Below, piece after piece: positions 30,961 to 41,039 of a stretch of 41,039 bases of DNA (positions within the stretch are counted from its first letter, which is position 1; the number at the start of each line of letters is the position of its first letter). The stretch is from Entamoeba invadens IP1 (Eukaryota > Evosea > Mastigamoebida > Endamoebidae). The position numbers were made by a program, and so were the translations under genes. The DNA lies in the NCBI RefSeq assembly GCF_000330505.1, contig NW_004443736.1, positions 91,527 through 132,565 on the forward strand, given 5' to 3'. The notes beneath the pieces are model-generated. The model saw only the letters and a program-made list of their open reading frames with translations, was not told the origin of the DNA and made no database searches.

Positions 30961-32445
30961 TAATTAAATTATTGATATAATTAAAACACAACCTCACCAC
31001 TTTTGCTTATCATTAAAGTACAAGGAGTTGTAACGGCGATAGCAAATTTCAAATTTGTAATTATAATTTAACGAATAATGGACAAAGGGTGTAATAAATA
31101 TTCAACAATTAAATGTAATATTTTTAATATATTACACAGATTATTTATGCAGATTTCTTTACATAGCGTTTCATTTTACATCAATGTTGTAAATATCAAT
31201 TAGAATGATAATGTCACATGGTCTTTAAATTTCGTTATAAAAAGAAAAATTTGTTAGTCGTTTATCTAAATTGAATATTTTAACAATTATTTCATAAGGT
31301 TTATTAACCACAAATTTTTATATTTTGATAAACTATCCTAAATTACATCAAACTAATATTGGTTTTATATAAGTTTATGTTTTAATCACCACAAACGTTG
31401 TACTGTTTAATTATGCTGTATTACGATCAATTTGTTTTCAAAATAACGTAATAAGTTTGTTAAAGCATATATAAACATCAAATCATTCAATAGTGCTATA
31501 AAAAAATTTAAATTGCGTTGACTGTTAGAATTATGATGTTGTGACTTCGAGTTGTTTGTAGTAGTGTGAGAACACAAAAATAATAGAAGTATTGTTTGTA
31601 ATAATCATATATTATTCAATCAATATTGAAAAGATATAAATATCAAATTAGTCACAGTTACTTTTTAAAGAATTAATTGAAAATGAACTGTTCTGGTTGT
31701 TTTTGTGTGGCTGATTAAAAGTGGAATGTCTGCATAGCGGGAAATAACTTGTGGACTGATGGCGAATAAAAACACTAACAACATGCGAAGTAATATTTGT
31801 AATATATATGTAAATATTAAGTGCAACACTATGAATGGTTTATAAATTGAGTGATAAAGTGAGTTGTCAAATAATGTAGTATCGTTACAATGTGTCACAT
31901 ATTGAACTTTGACTCAAATCATGTAACACGTGTTGATGATAATTAGGAGTGTTCGGTATGTGATAACAAACTGTATTTGTTAGTAACACGTCACAAAAAT
32001 TAGATGTGACACACTTTATAATAAATATTGTTTATAATGGCTGTACAACAAAAATAAAATCGGTAAAAATTTCAAATATATTATTTGACTTGTGTTAACT
32101 TAGAACTAAAATCGACATTTCAATCATAAGTGCCAATTCTAAGAATTAAATATTGACATTTTCAAGCAATAATTTAGTGATAAATGAGTGTTTACAAAAA
32201 TAATTACAAAAACATTTAAATAGGAATTATATTATTATATTTATATAGACATTTAATTAAAATGTGGATAAAATAAAATATTAAACATATTTAAAACGCG
32301 ATTAGAAAATAACTTTTATTGTTTTTAGATAATATATATTAACTAATGTTATGTATGTTTTGTTTTTGTTAAAAAACACAAAAATAAATAAAACACGATT
32401 TAACATCATTTTTGTAATTATTTTAAACAGTTTAATAATCTCAAA
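30961..32445. other. AT-rich spacer upstream of the second hAT remnant
   Basis: Somewhat less extreme in composition than other spacers, but with no frame that reads as protein. The left terminus of the hAT element is expected here; no terminal repeat was identified. Confidence 0.5.
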
Positions 32446-35400
32446 ATGTCAAAAATGCCAAAATCAAGACTATCTCTGGGAAAGAGAATAAAAAGAAGAT
32501 GTCTCTCTTTCGCTAAAACTTTGGTATTTATGCCATTTATTGAAGATGAACCAGACGATTTTGTAAAAGACTTGAATTTTTGTGTTTTTTTGCAACAGAT
32601 TAACCAGTGGTTTCCCAAAAACACATTATAAAGACGTGTTTGTTGATGACACTCTTAAATGGCCAACAATGGAAAACCTCTATAAAACGTAGCAATTTGT
32701 CACTTTATTGTTATAAATTACTTGTCGTTGAAATGTTTATTATCATCAAATTATAAATCAATACAAAACGCAAGTAAGTATCAAATGGAAAGAGTCAACA
32801 AGGCAATTATTGGTACATGAATAAACGATTTGAATGTATCAACAAAAATTAAAGAATTAAATGAAGCTTTAAAGCATGTATCAATTGAACTTTTTGTTGA
32901 AATAGACGAGACTTTGAAATATCAAAGAAACATCGAAAATGATACACATCAAACAATCTTAGAAACAGAACAAATGTATCCTCAAAACATTCAAGATTGT
33001 AATATAAATCCAAATAGTAAAAGTACATGTGTTTTTGGATGTCAAGATCGTCAAATACAATTTACACAACACGATTTAAAAGGTTCGCATATGATTATCG
33101 GAGACACGAATGAGAGTACAGTTCCAATTATTGAAACAAGTGTGGGAACGAATAAAAAAGAACTATCATCAGAAACATGTATAAATTCGGATAAAAATTA
33201 CCAACCAAACAACAAGAAGAACAAGAATCCATCGGTCAAACGTTACAACACTTTGATTTTGTATTTGAAAACGATACACAAATAGTTCACACTGTGGATG
33301 ATGATAAAAGTGGTGGAGAACAAGAAGCGACTGAATACGAAGATAGCAAATGCAGTGACACCAATGAAGATAACGACACAAGAGAACGTGATATTATATT
33401 ACGAGCTCACAATATTTGAATGAGTATTTCAAACACTATAACTCACCAAACACAGAAAATAAAGAGATGGAAAATTGAGACAATGACAAATGATTGTGAT
33501 CAATGGAAGGATGATATTGATAGTGATGACGAAAGAAAAATTTCCAGCGAACTGAAACTTAAAAATAAAAATGAAAATTTGGAGAGAATGTTTTTTTTAA
33601 TTGAAATAATGGAAAACACTAAAAATATGGAAAACAACATGGTTGAAATGATATCCAAATCAATTGATGATGAAGTATTAAAGAAGGTTGGCACTGATTC
33701 ACGGACTCAAACTACCGAAAAGAAAAAGTATTTGGTGATATTGTTGACAATAAAATTCGCAGTACAAGACTTTAATTCAAAAGAAATCGAAAGAATTTTG
33801 GATGTAATAAAGATAATTACTTTTGGAACTTCACTGGAATTAAATATTTGCGCGAAAACAATCGAAAGAAAAATGAAACTAATACACAAACTTGACCAAA
33901 AACGCCTTGAAAATTATGTTAAAATGAAAACTGTTTATAAATTAATAGCAGACTCTCAAACGTATAACGGCGAAACCCATTATTCGTTGTATGCAAGATT
34001 TTGTTTTGATTATTATACAACCACGGAAGTTAAAATAAAAATAGGTAATACTACGGCGAAGGAGACGCCAAGTCTTGGGTTGAGTGTATTTTGAGAGCTT
34101 TGAATCACGCAAAATTGAATATCGAACAGCTACGGGGCATATCTTTAGATGGAACTACATGCAACACAACTGTTGGTGTGTTGTTGAAACAATTGGTACC
34201 TCTTGAGCACCGTATTAAGATCAAACGAAACTATTGTTTTGACCATAGATTATCCAAAGCCTGTGAAAAGGTTGTCAAGAGAAATGAAGGTAATATTGTT
34301 AAACAGTTTATTGACAACATTACAGATGCTCACTATAGAAATGCTTGGGTTGCTTACAATAAAAAAAACAAAACAAGTGGAAGTGCAACAAATATACCAA
34401 GTTCAAAAAATACTCGTTTCCTTTTCACTTCGTTTGTGACATCTGCTGTTTTTGAAAATTTTGATAATTATCGAAATTTCCTAAATTCTCAAAACTATCA
34501 TTTGGATGCCAAACAAGTTGATGAAAATCATTTCGATTCGGTTTCATTGGATAGTTGTATGTTTGCTGGTGCACTCTATTTTGTTGATTATTTGTTTGCA
34601 CCCATGAAATACCTAAGTGGATGGTTACAAGGACGCGATGTTAAATTCCCTGTCACCTACCAAAGAATATGTGACAGTATAAAGTATTTTATTAATATCA
34701 AAAACAATTTAGACGACAACAAAAACACCTTTTTTGAAAATATGTTTTTTATTCGAGAAAACAAAAAAGACAAATTAGAACACCTTCGAATAATATGTCA
34801 CCAATTTGTGAACCGTCTTATACAAGCATTGGTCGTGAGGTTCGCGAACCCACTGAGAAAGTTGACGTGTTTTGAAATATTTGGGGAGTGTGGATTGAAA
34901 GAAGAAGACCTTGAGATAAACACTTACAATGATTTTGTTAAAAAACAAACAAAAGTTTCATGTAAAAGTCTATTAATAAAAATGAATTTGTACATGCTAA
35001 ATTTCAACATCCATTGTGCAACAGAGTACAAACAATACAAAGAAGAAGCAATTCTGATAAATGATTGGATGTTGGACAACACCGATATAGTCGACAAGGT
35101 TAGTAACAATGATAAAATATTTTATAAATCTAAACAAATTCGATGTTCTTGAGAAGAACGCGAAATCATAGAAAGGTGTGAACCAAGTGGTCATTACTAC
35201 GATTCATTGCCCGATTCAGATTGTGCATCTTCTTTGAGTGAGTTAACAGTAATAAACCAAAAGTTTGAAATACTCAAACAAAGAATGTTTTTTTTAGAGA
35301 TTCAAAGAACAACATTATGAATTTATATTTGAGTGAGTGTCCAGAAAAACGCCTGACAGCTCCTAACTTATTAAAGGAAATGTTTACAAGAAACATCTTT

Positions 35401-35580
35401 CCAAAATTAATTAACTTATGCATGGAGCTTAATTTGATTGCAGTCACAACACGCACAGTAGAACGGTCATTTTCTCTTTTAAAAAGAGTATCTAAACCAA
35501 ACAGGAAAAATGCAGCTCGTCAGATACGTCTTGAAGCCAAAGAAAGATTGATTCCTAGAATGCCTGTGTTGAACAGGTAA
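32446..35580 (+). mobile_element. Second decayed hAT-like transposase
   Basis: Consecutive plus-strand frames read as one long broken gene. 32446-32631 continues in another frame as FPKTHYKDVFVDDTLKWPTM. 32830-33285 shifts near 33225 into an acidic stretch ending at a TGA (33417). 33420-34094 runs to a shift near 34045. 34091-35152 contains ISLDGTTCNTTVGVLLKQL and YCFDHRLSKACEKV, matching the hAT catalytic Asp region and the following C/H segment. After a stop at about 35152 and a shift near 35310, 35317-35580 holds VTTRTVERSFSLLKRV, the hAT dimerisation signature. The order is right for one transposase, about 950 residues if undamaged, and it differs in sequence from the remnant at 11-13 kb. 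At least four lesions make it inactive. Confidence 0.7.
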
Positions 35581-36009
35581 AGTACACAACAAACTATTAT
35601 TCAAATTATTTCAATTTAATGTATTTATATATTTTGTTAATTATATTATATTATAACGAATATTATAAATGAGCAAATAAAGAATTATTAAATAATCTTT
35701 AAATATATGGTTTATTTGTTAATTTTTTTTAACTTAAATTGTTATTCATTTCCACATTTATATTTTTTGTAACTATGTGGTACTTTGTCAAGTTTGAGTA
35801 CTTACAATTTTTATTTAAACGTATCTTTAAAAACGATATAATCAGTGAATTCATTGGCTAATTTTTTGATGCCTGTTGAGTTCTGATGCTGCCACGTACT
35901 TAACCACAATTATATATCATAAATCACGTTTATTTGATTGATTTAATCGTCCAAAATTTAAAGATAATAAAGAATAAAATATAGTAAATAATGGTATTAT
36001 TATAGTTTT
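35581..36009. other. AT-rich spacer after the hAT remnant
   Basis: No gene is visible. The right end of the hAT element is expected here, but no inverted partner was found. Confidence 0.5.
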
Positions 36010-36235
36010 AGAAATAAAAAACTTCATTTTCAAGAAGTACAAATTGATGTTGAAGTGGTCATTTTTCAAAGTGCAAATTTGGAAGACTTTACGAGAATCG
36101 TCTAAATAATAAAAGAGCTTGGATTTGATAGTTATAACAAAGTCTGCTCGTTATCTATGTCTAAATATTCTGACAATGAAGATAAATCAATGACACTTTT
36201 GATCAATTGTGTTTTTTTTAAATAACAAGAAATAC
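36010..36235 (+). pseudogene. Unidentified broken coding fragment
   Basis: One frame reads HFQEVQIDVEVVIFQSANLE, DFTRIV, a stop, then IIKELGFDSYNKVCSLSMSK and YSDNEDKSMTLLINCVFFK before a second stop. The amino-acid usage is protein-like and unlike the surrounding AT-rich noise. I do not recognise it. It could be the tail of a gene destroyed by the nearby transposon or a fragment of the element itself. Confidence 0.3.
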
Positions 36236-37239
36236 TTGAAAAAAGAGAAATGGAAATATCAATAAAGCTGATGCTTAGAACAAAAGTAAAACCATTCAAA
36301 ACAAAATTTGAAACATTACAAAGTTTATCAAATGTTTTGTGTATTTTATTTTCGAAATTGTTTTGACATTAAGAATGTGGGTTATTTTTGTATATTTTAA
36401 AATATTGTGATGTTTTTCTATAATAAGAAAAGAAATCAAAAGTCGGGCAACTTATAACTTTTGAAAAAAAACTAATATTTTGGGTAGTAAAAATTTTTGT
36501 AGCTGAAAAGATGTATTATACACAATGGTTTTATTATGATTAATTTTTATGTGTTTTTATTATAAAACGCTAATATATTAATAATTTTAATTTAATACAT
36601 TTTATTTAATAAAAGAAAGTTTAAAAATAAAATTTTATTTTGTAAAAAAAATATGTCAATAAATAAAATATTTTAATAATAAAAAAACAATTCTTAATAG
36701 TTTTTGTACTTCGGCGCCACGTATTTCCCTTCCCTTAAAAATATTTTTTGCCAAAAAAATAAAAAATGTCTAACTCTGATGCTATTGACAATATTATTGC
36801 AAGTTTTAATGCCAACTTTTTGAAAATTATTAAATATATTTTGTGTGTTATTTACTTTTTATTTGTCAAAATTACACAATAATAGAATTATCACTGAAAT
36901 AGATTAAAAAAATATCAACAATGAGTCATTCTCGGTCAATGTTGTCAATTTAATTGCTAAAGTGACGATTGAAATCTTCAAAAACCCAATAATGGATTTA
37001 ATTTGTTTTTTTATTTTGAGATGATAATTATATTATTCAATTATAATAAATGTACTATAATATATTAATACAATAATAATTTTTTTAATGACAAAATAAA
37101 TTAGGTTGGAATGTGATAAAAATGTATCAATATATTACTATTTTATTCGAATTTTATTATTTAAAATATTTTACAAACACATTTTGCCGAAACAAAAATA
37201 TATAAAAGGTTCATCAAATAATTAAAATAAAAATATTAC
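36236..37239. other. AT-rich spacer
   Basis: A small GC-richer spot at about 36712-36740 (TTCGGCGCCACG) is the only departure from AT-rich sequence. The promoter of the LRR gene that follows must lie at the right end. No other feature is seen. Confidence 0.5.
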
Positions 37240-38835
37240 ATGACTCGTATTGATACATTCCATGGAATGGTTGTTTCAAAATACTTCTTATCAATGATCG
37301 ACTTTATCAATTTCACTCTTGTGAACACAAAATTTAAAGACAATATGGATATGTTCCATGCAAATCCAATACCTCTCACTCTCAAGACTTTAAAATTCTT
37401 TACAAAAATAGAAACACTCAATTTATGGTCTGAAGAAGACGAATCTTTTGGAAACACAATCCTCATCGCTTATAAGCCAAAAGTAGTTTATGATGAATAC
37501 AATGACGAAGACGAAGTAAACGATGACAATGAAGAACCAAACTGTGGAACTGACGATTGTGGTGATGATCACGTCGAGCTTCCACAGCAAAATAATGAAG
37601 AAGTTGTTGAAAACGAAACAGAGAAAACAAACGAAGAGAATGACCAACCGAATGATCAAAACGAAGAGAACAATTGGAATGACCAAGATGAAGAAACCGT
37701 ACAACAAAATATCGAAACAACCAATTGTTGTGATGTTCAGCCAAACTTCTCATCACAAGATAATGGAGAGATTGTTGATAATCAAGAAGAAAGAACAAAT
37801 GACGAGAGTAATGAAGATGGAATTGAACAAACAACAAATCAAAATGAAGATGAAAACATTAACGTTGAAGAAGAAATTGATGAAATTGAAGAAATCAAAA
37901 TAGAGTACAGACAGACAACTTCTCAAATAACAGATGCAACTCAAAAAGTCAAGTTCTTTAATATAAACGTTTGGTTCAATGTCAATTACCACACTACACA
38001 GAAAGAAGAGAACAAAATGTTCACATTTAAAAATGTCACATATGAAAGTTACGACCGTAAGATTTTTGGTATAGCAATTCCTGAATGTGTCAATTCTCTT
38101 GGTGAATCTTGTTATACTAATACAAAGAAGATGACTACTTTTGTTGTTCCACAAAACATTTTGGCTATTAAAGATTTCTGTTTTAATCGTTGCTGTAATT
38201 TGACATCATTTGAATTTCCAAAGTTTGTCAACCACATTGGTAGAAGTTGCTTTGAAGGGTGTAGTTCACTTGTAACTGTTAAACTTCCACAAAACATTGA
38301 AGTTCTTCCAGATAATATGTTCAATGGATGTGAAAAACTTTCAGCGATAGAAATACCAGAAAGCGTGACCAAAATCGAGTCGACCTGTTTTATGAATTGT
38401 CGTGCACTTTCTACTATCAAATTACCTTCAAAATTTGTAGAATTAGAAAGTTTTGTATTCCAATTTTGTGATTCGATAACTTCAATTCAATTCCCAGAAA
38501 AAATGAAGAAAATTGGACAAAATGCATTTTATGGGTGTTATGATTTGATTGAAATGACTATTCCAGAAGGTATCGAGTGCTTGGGAAATTGCTGCTTTTG
38601 TGAGTGTAGAAATTTGAGTAAAGTTGTGATACCAGAAACGGTGACCAAAATAGATGATGCATGTTTTTCGGAGTGTTATGTGTTGGAACAAATCAATATA
38701 CCAAAAAACGTGAAGGAAATTGGAACTGATGCTTTTCAGTTGTGCAACAGTTTGAAGAATATAGACATTCCTGAAGGAGCAACTTTAATTGGAGAAAGAG
38801 CCTTTCCAAATACAGTAAAGATCAACAGATATTAA
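37240..38835 (+). CDS. BspA-type leucine-rich-repeat protein with long acidic insert, 531 aa
   Basis: The N-terminal module (FHGMVVSKYFLSMIDFINF, FHANPIPLTLKTL; residues about 7-55) is homologous to that of the 701-aa protein at 16768. It is followed by an extremely acidic Glu/Asp/Asn/Gln-rich stretch (about residues 65-225) with little hydrophobic content, probably disordered. From about 268 to the end come at least ten BspA-type repeats such as CFNRCCNLTSFEFPKFVNHI and CFMNCRALSTIKLPSKF. There is no signal peptide or membrane anchor. A binding role is likely, partner unknown. The insert separates the N-terminal module from the repeats and is absent from the paralogue, so it is either a linker gained by repeat expansion or a functional acidic tract. 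Confidence 0.88.
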   Translation: MTRIDTFHGMVVSKYFLSMIDFINFTLVNTKFKDNMDMFHANPIPLTLKTLKFFTKIETLNLWSEEDESFGNTILIAYKPKVVYDEYNDEDEVNDDNEEPNCGTDDCGDDHVELPQQNNEEVVENETEKTNEENDQPNDQNEENNWNDQDEETVQQNIETTNCCDVQPNFSSQDNGEIVDNQEERTNDESNEDGIEQTTNQNEDENINVEEEIDEIEEIKIEYRQTTSQITDATQKVKFFNINVWFNVNYHTTQKEENKMFTFKNVTYESYDRKIFGIAIPECVNSLGESCYTNTKKMTTFVVPQNILAIKDFCFNRCCNLTSFEFPKFVNHIGRSCFEGCSSLVTVKLPQNIEVLPDNMFNGCEKLSAIEIPESVTKIESTCFMNCRALSTIKLPSKFVELESFVFQFCDSITSIQFPEKMKKIGQNAFYGCYDLIEMTIPEGIECLGNCCFCECRNLSKVVIPETVTKIDDACFSECYVLEQINIPKNVKEIGTDAFQLCNSLKNIDIPEGATLIGERAFPNTVKINRY

Positions 38836-41039
38836 CATTTCAATATCATGTGAAAATGATAAGTCATCGTTATTTCGAGTTTAGTTCATAGGTTTAAAGG
38901 GTGTCTGTAAACTGGTTTAATCATTAACTAGTTGGGATATTTATTAAAAACTTTTTAAAAAAAACAATATTTACATGTACAATCATTATTGTCAAAATGA
39001 CTGGGTTTGGGAAAATGGTAATCGTCAAAGAGACTTTTTGAAATAACAAACTTATAAATAAATCAAAAATAGATCGACAAAATAGATATGTTTTAACAAT
39101 TTCGATATAAAAAATATTGAAAATAAAAATAATTCAAAATAAACAAATTCAAATATTAAGGTGACCTTGAAGATTAATCAAAATACTTGGGCTGATCAAA
39201 TTGATTTAAAGTCAAAAACATACGTAAAGTAATTAAGAAATGGTAACAAAAGGGTTGAAATGCGTGTCAAATAATTATAAATTTAAAAAAATAATTAATT
39301 AATTATTTTTTATGTTAAAAAAAGTGATTTCAAAAATAATTATTTGGTAAACAAAAAAATAATTGTATTTTTTTAAAAAAAATATTCATATTTAAACAAG
39401 TGTATTTCATATTAAAAATGTATTTTTTGATAATCACACACATGGTTATCAATATGACAAAACACAGAATGATAATATAATAATTAACAATCATGTTTAA
39501 ATGAAATTGTTGTTGTAAACATAAACCAAAGAGAATTTGACTTTTTTGATAATTGAATATATCTTTTATATTCTAAACAAGTCTGACCATTATCATTGTG
39601 TAACTACATAATAATGATTATTATCCAATAACTTACTGTCAATAATAACATGTAAATAATTTTATTTTATTAATATTATCTTTTTAATTTATTCTGTCTA
39701 ATTACACACTTAAATAACACAATTATAAAAATAACATTACAACTGTTATTGAACAGTGTAATAATAACATGATTATACGGTTACTTTTTAATAAAATTAT
39801 TATGATAATTAATATAAAATGATTCACTTTAATACTTTACATGTTCATTTTAAAAATGAATTAAATTATAAAACATGTAAACCTTTTGAGTGTGTAAACA
39901 GATAATTTCAAACTAAACAATAACAAAATTATTATTGTTTAAAAAGAATGTGAATGGGGTTTTTTAACGACTTGTGGTCCACACCTTTGTATACATGTTA
40001 TGAATAAATAAATTATATATTTACTGGTTAAAGTTACTGACAACTAAGTGAAGTTTGTTTATGATATATAATCAAATATACATATGAACAAATTACAAAT
40101 GTTGATAATAAACAAATTTGTATTTTTTAATTACATTGGTGTTGTCACTTAGATACAATTTAATATATTTAATAAATTTAATTACAAATATTTAATGTAT
40201 TTTATTAATATTATTCAATTTGAAAGCAATTGAATTGTTATTAAATGTTTGTGTATTACTTAAATTATATGAAAATTGTTTTTAAATCCAAAAAGCCAAT
40301 CGTTTATGTTTTATTACACTATTATGTATGATCTAGAGAAATAACTGTTATTAAAGATAAATATGTATAGAATTGATTTTTAAAATAATTATGAAAAGTG
40401 AATTCATTTTTCGTTGAAATGACTGAGTTAATGTCCACAACAAAGAATTGGCATCAATTTTATTTATTTTTATCGTCTGCTTTTACTCCTTAATGATAAA
40501 TTATTTATTTTATATCTTATGTATATATGTGAAAGAGCAGCAAGTTATAAGCAAAAATGTTTTAAGCTGTGCTATTCTTTTGATTTCGGTGTAATGATTT
40601 CGAGTTCAGGTTTGATGTTACATGTTAACACACTAAAAATTTATCATGTTTTATTTTTGATATTTTATAAAAATGAAAATGTTGTGATTAACAGTGAAAC
40701 CTGATATATCATCTGTTGTTATTAAATTATTGAAATTAATAATCAATACACGTTTCTATTTAAGATAATAATAATTGTTGTGGTGTAACTGAAATATATA
40801 TGTTTAATTATGTGTTTTTATATGAATAATAAGAAAACCATAATAATAAAAGTATAATTGCATATTACAACTCTTTATAATGTAATTATCAACAAAAAGT
40901 TGTTGAATTAAATTTGTGTTAATAAACGTAGTTACACAATAAATTTTATGATAATTGTTTATCCTTGTTTTAATGAATATCATAGTCATAACACAAAAGT
41001 TATTATTTATAATCAATAAATTCATATAATAAACACTAT
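38836..41039. other. AT-rich terminal spacer, no recognised gene
   Basis: The last 2.2 kb of the window is AT-rich without a protein-like frame on either strand. A 61-codon frame at 40519-40704 and a 73-codon frame on the minus strand at 40804-41025 have the composition of random AT-rich sequence. No tRNA boxes or paired termini were seen. Confidence 0.6.

Noticed and set aside
31665..31898. 77-codon minus-strand frame with a hydrophobic stretch
   Set aside because: Composition is that expected from AT-rich DNA, with no start context or neighbouring support.
37423..37837. Hydrophobic or His/Leu-rich frames on the minus strand within the LRR gene's acidic region
   Set aside because: These are the reverse complement of the Glu/Asp/Asn/Gln codon run and not independent genes.
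40519..41025. Two short frames near the right edge
   Set aside because: Short, AT-driven composition, with no motifs.

Overview
The window looks like a piece of an Entamoeba nuclear genome, most plausibly the reptile parasite E. invadens or a close relative. The evidence is: very AT-rich intergenic DNA; compact and mostly intronless genes; one 44-nt intron with the Entamoeba-type donor GTTTGT; two paralogous BspA-type leucine-rich-repeat proteins sharing an N-terminal module seen in Entamoeba LRR proteins; a tRNA-Ile(UAU) gene with a short intron; and a mix of restriction-like-endonuclease LINE, hAT and TA-flanked mariner-like elements. The genus is inferred from these features, not from a database match.

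Layout. 0-2.5 kb: two secreted-protein genes on the minus strand, one unknown and one RNase T2-like. 2.6-7.5 kb: a transposon graveyard. It holds a 1.1-kb TIR element enclosing a broken HSP70 fragment, a GC-rich patch, a 1.15-kb MITE-like element, a 243-bp MITE and a 5'-truncated LINE carrying a CCHC finger and endonuclease domain. 8.2-9.4 kb: a cysteine-containing surface protein gene interrupted by two frameshifts. 11-13.2 kb: a decayed hAT transposase. 13.7-14.3 kb: a structured GC-richer patch and a tRNA-like gene on the minus strand. 14.6-15.8 kb: a spliced gene for a RING1-IBR-PARP fusion. 16.8-18.9 kb: a 701-aa BspA-type LRR protein. 20 kb: a small two-helix membrane protein. 21.2-21.9 kb: a DnaJ C-terminal-domain protein without a J domain. 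22.2 kb: tRNA-Ile(UAU). 24.7-25.7 kb: a synapsin-like ATP-grasp protein followed by a 14-bp hairpin. 25.7-32.4 kb: AT-rich DNA with a possible 1.7-kb TIR element and coding debris. 32.4-35.6 kb: a second decayed hAT transposase. 37.2-38.8 kb: a second BspA-type LRR protein with a long acidic insert. 38.8-41 kb: AT-rich DNA with no recognisable gene.

The genes do not form an operon or one pathway; they are single transcription units separated by AT-rich spacers. Three predicted proteins stand out. The first joins a RING1-IBR module to an ADP-ribosyltransferase domain where the catalytic RING2 of an RBR ligase would be. The second is a synapsin-like protein in an organism without neurons. The third is a DnaJ substrate-binding domain on a coiled coil instead of a J domain. 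The HSP70 fragment inside a TA-flanked inverted-repeat element looks like host-gene capture by a transposon. All family assignments rest on motifs read by eye; no searches were run.
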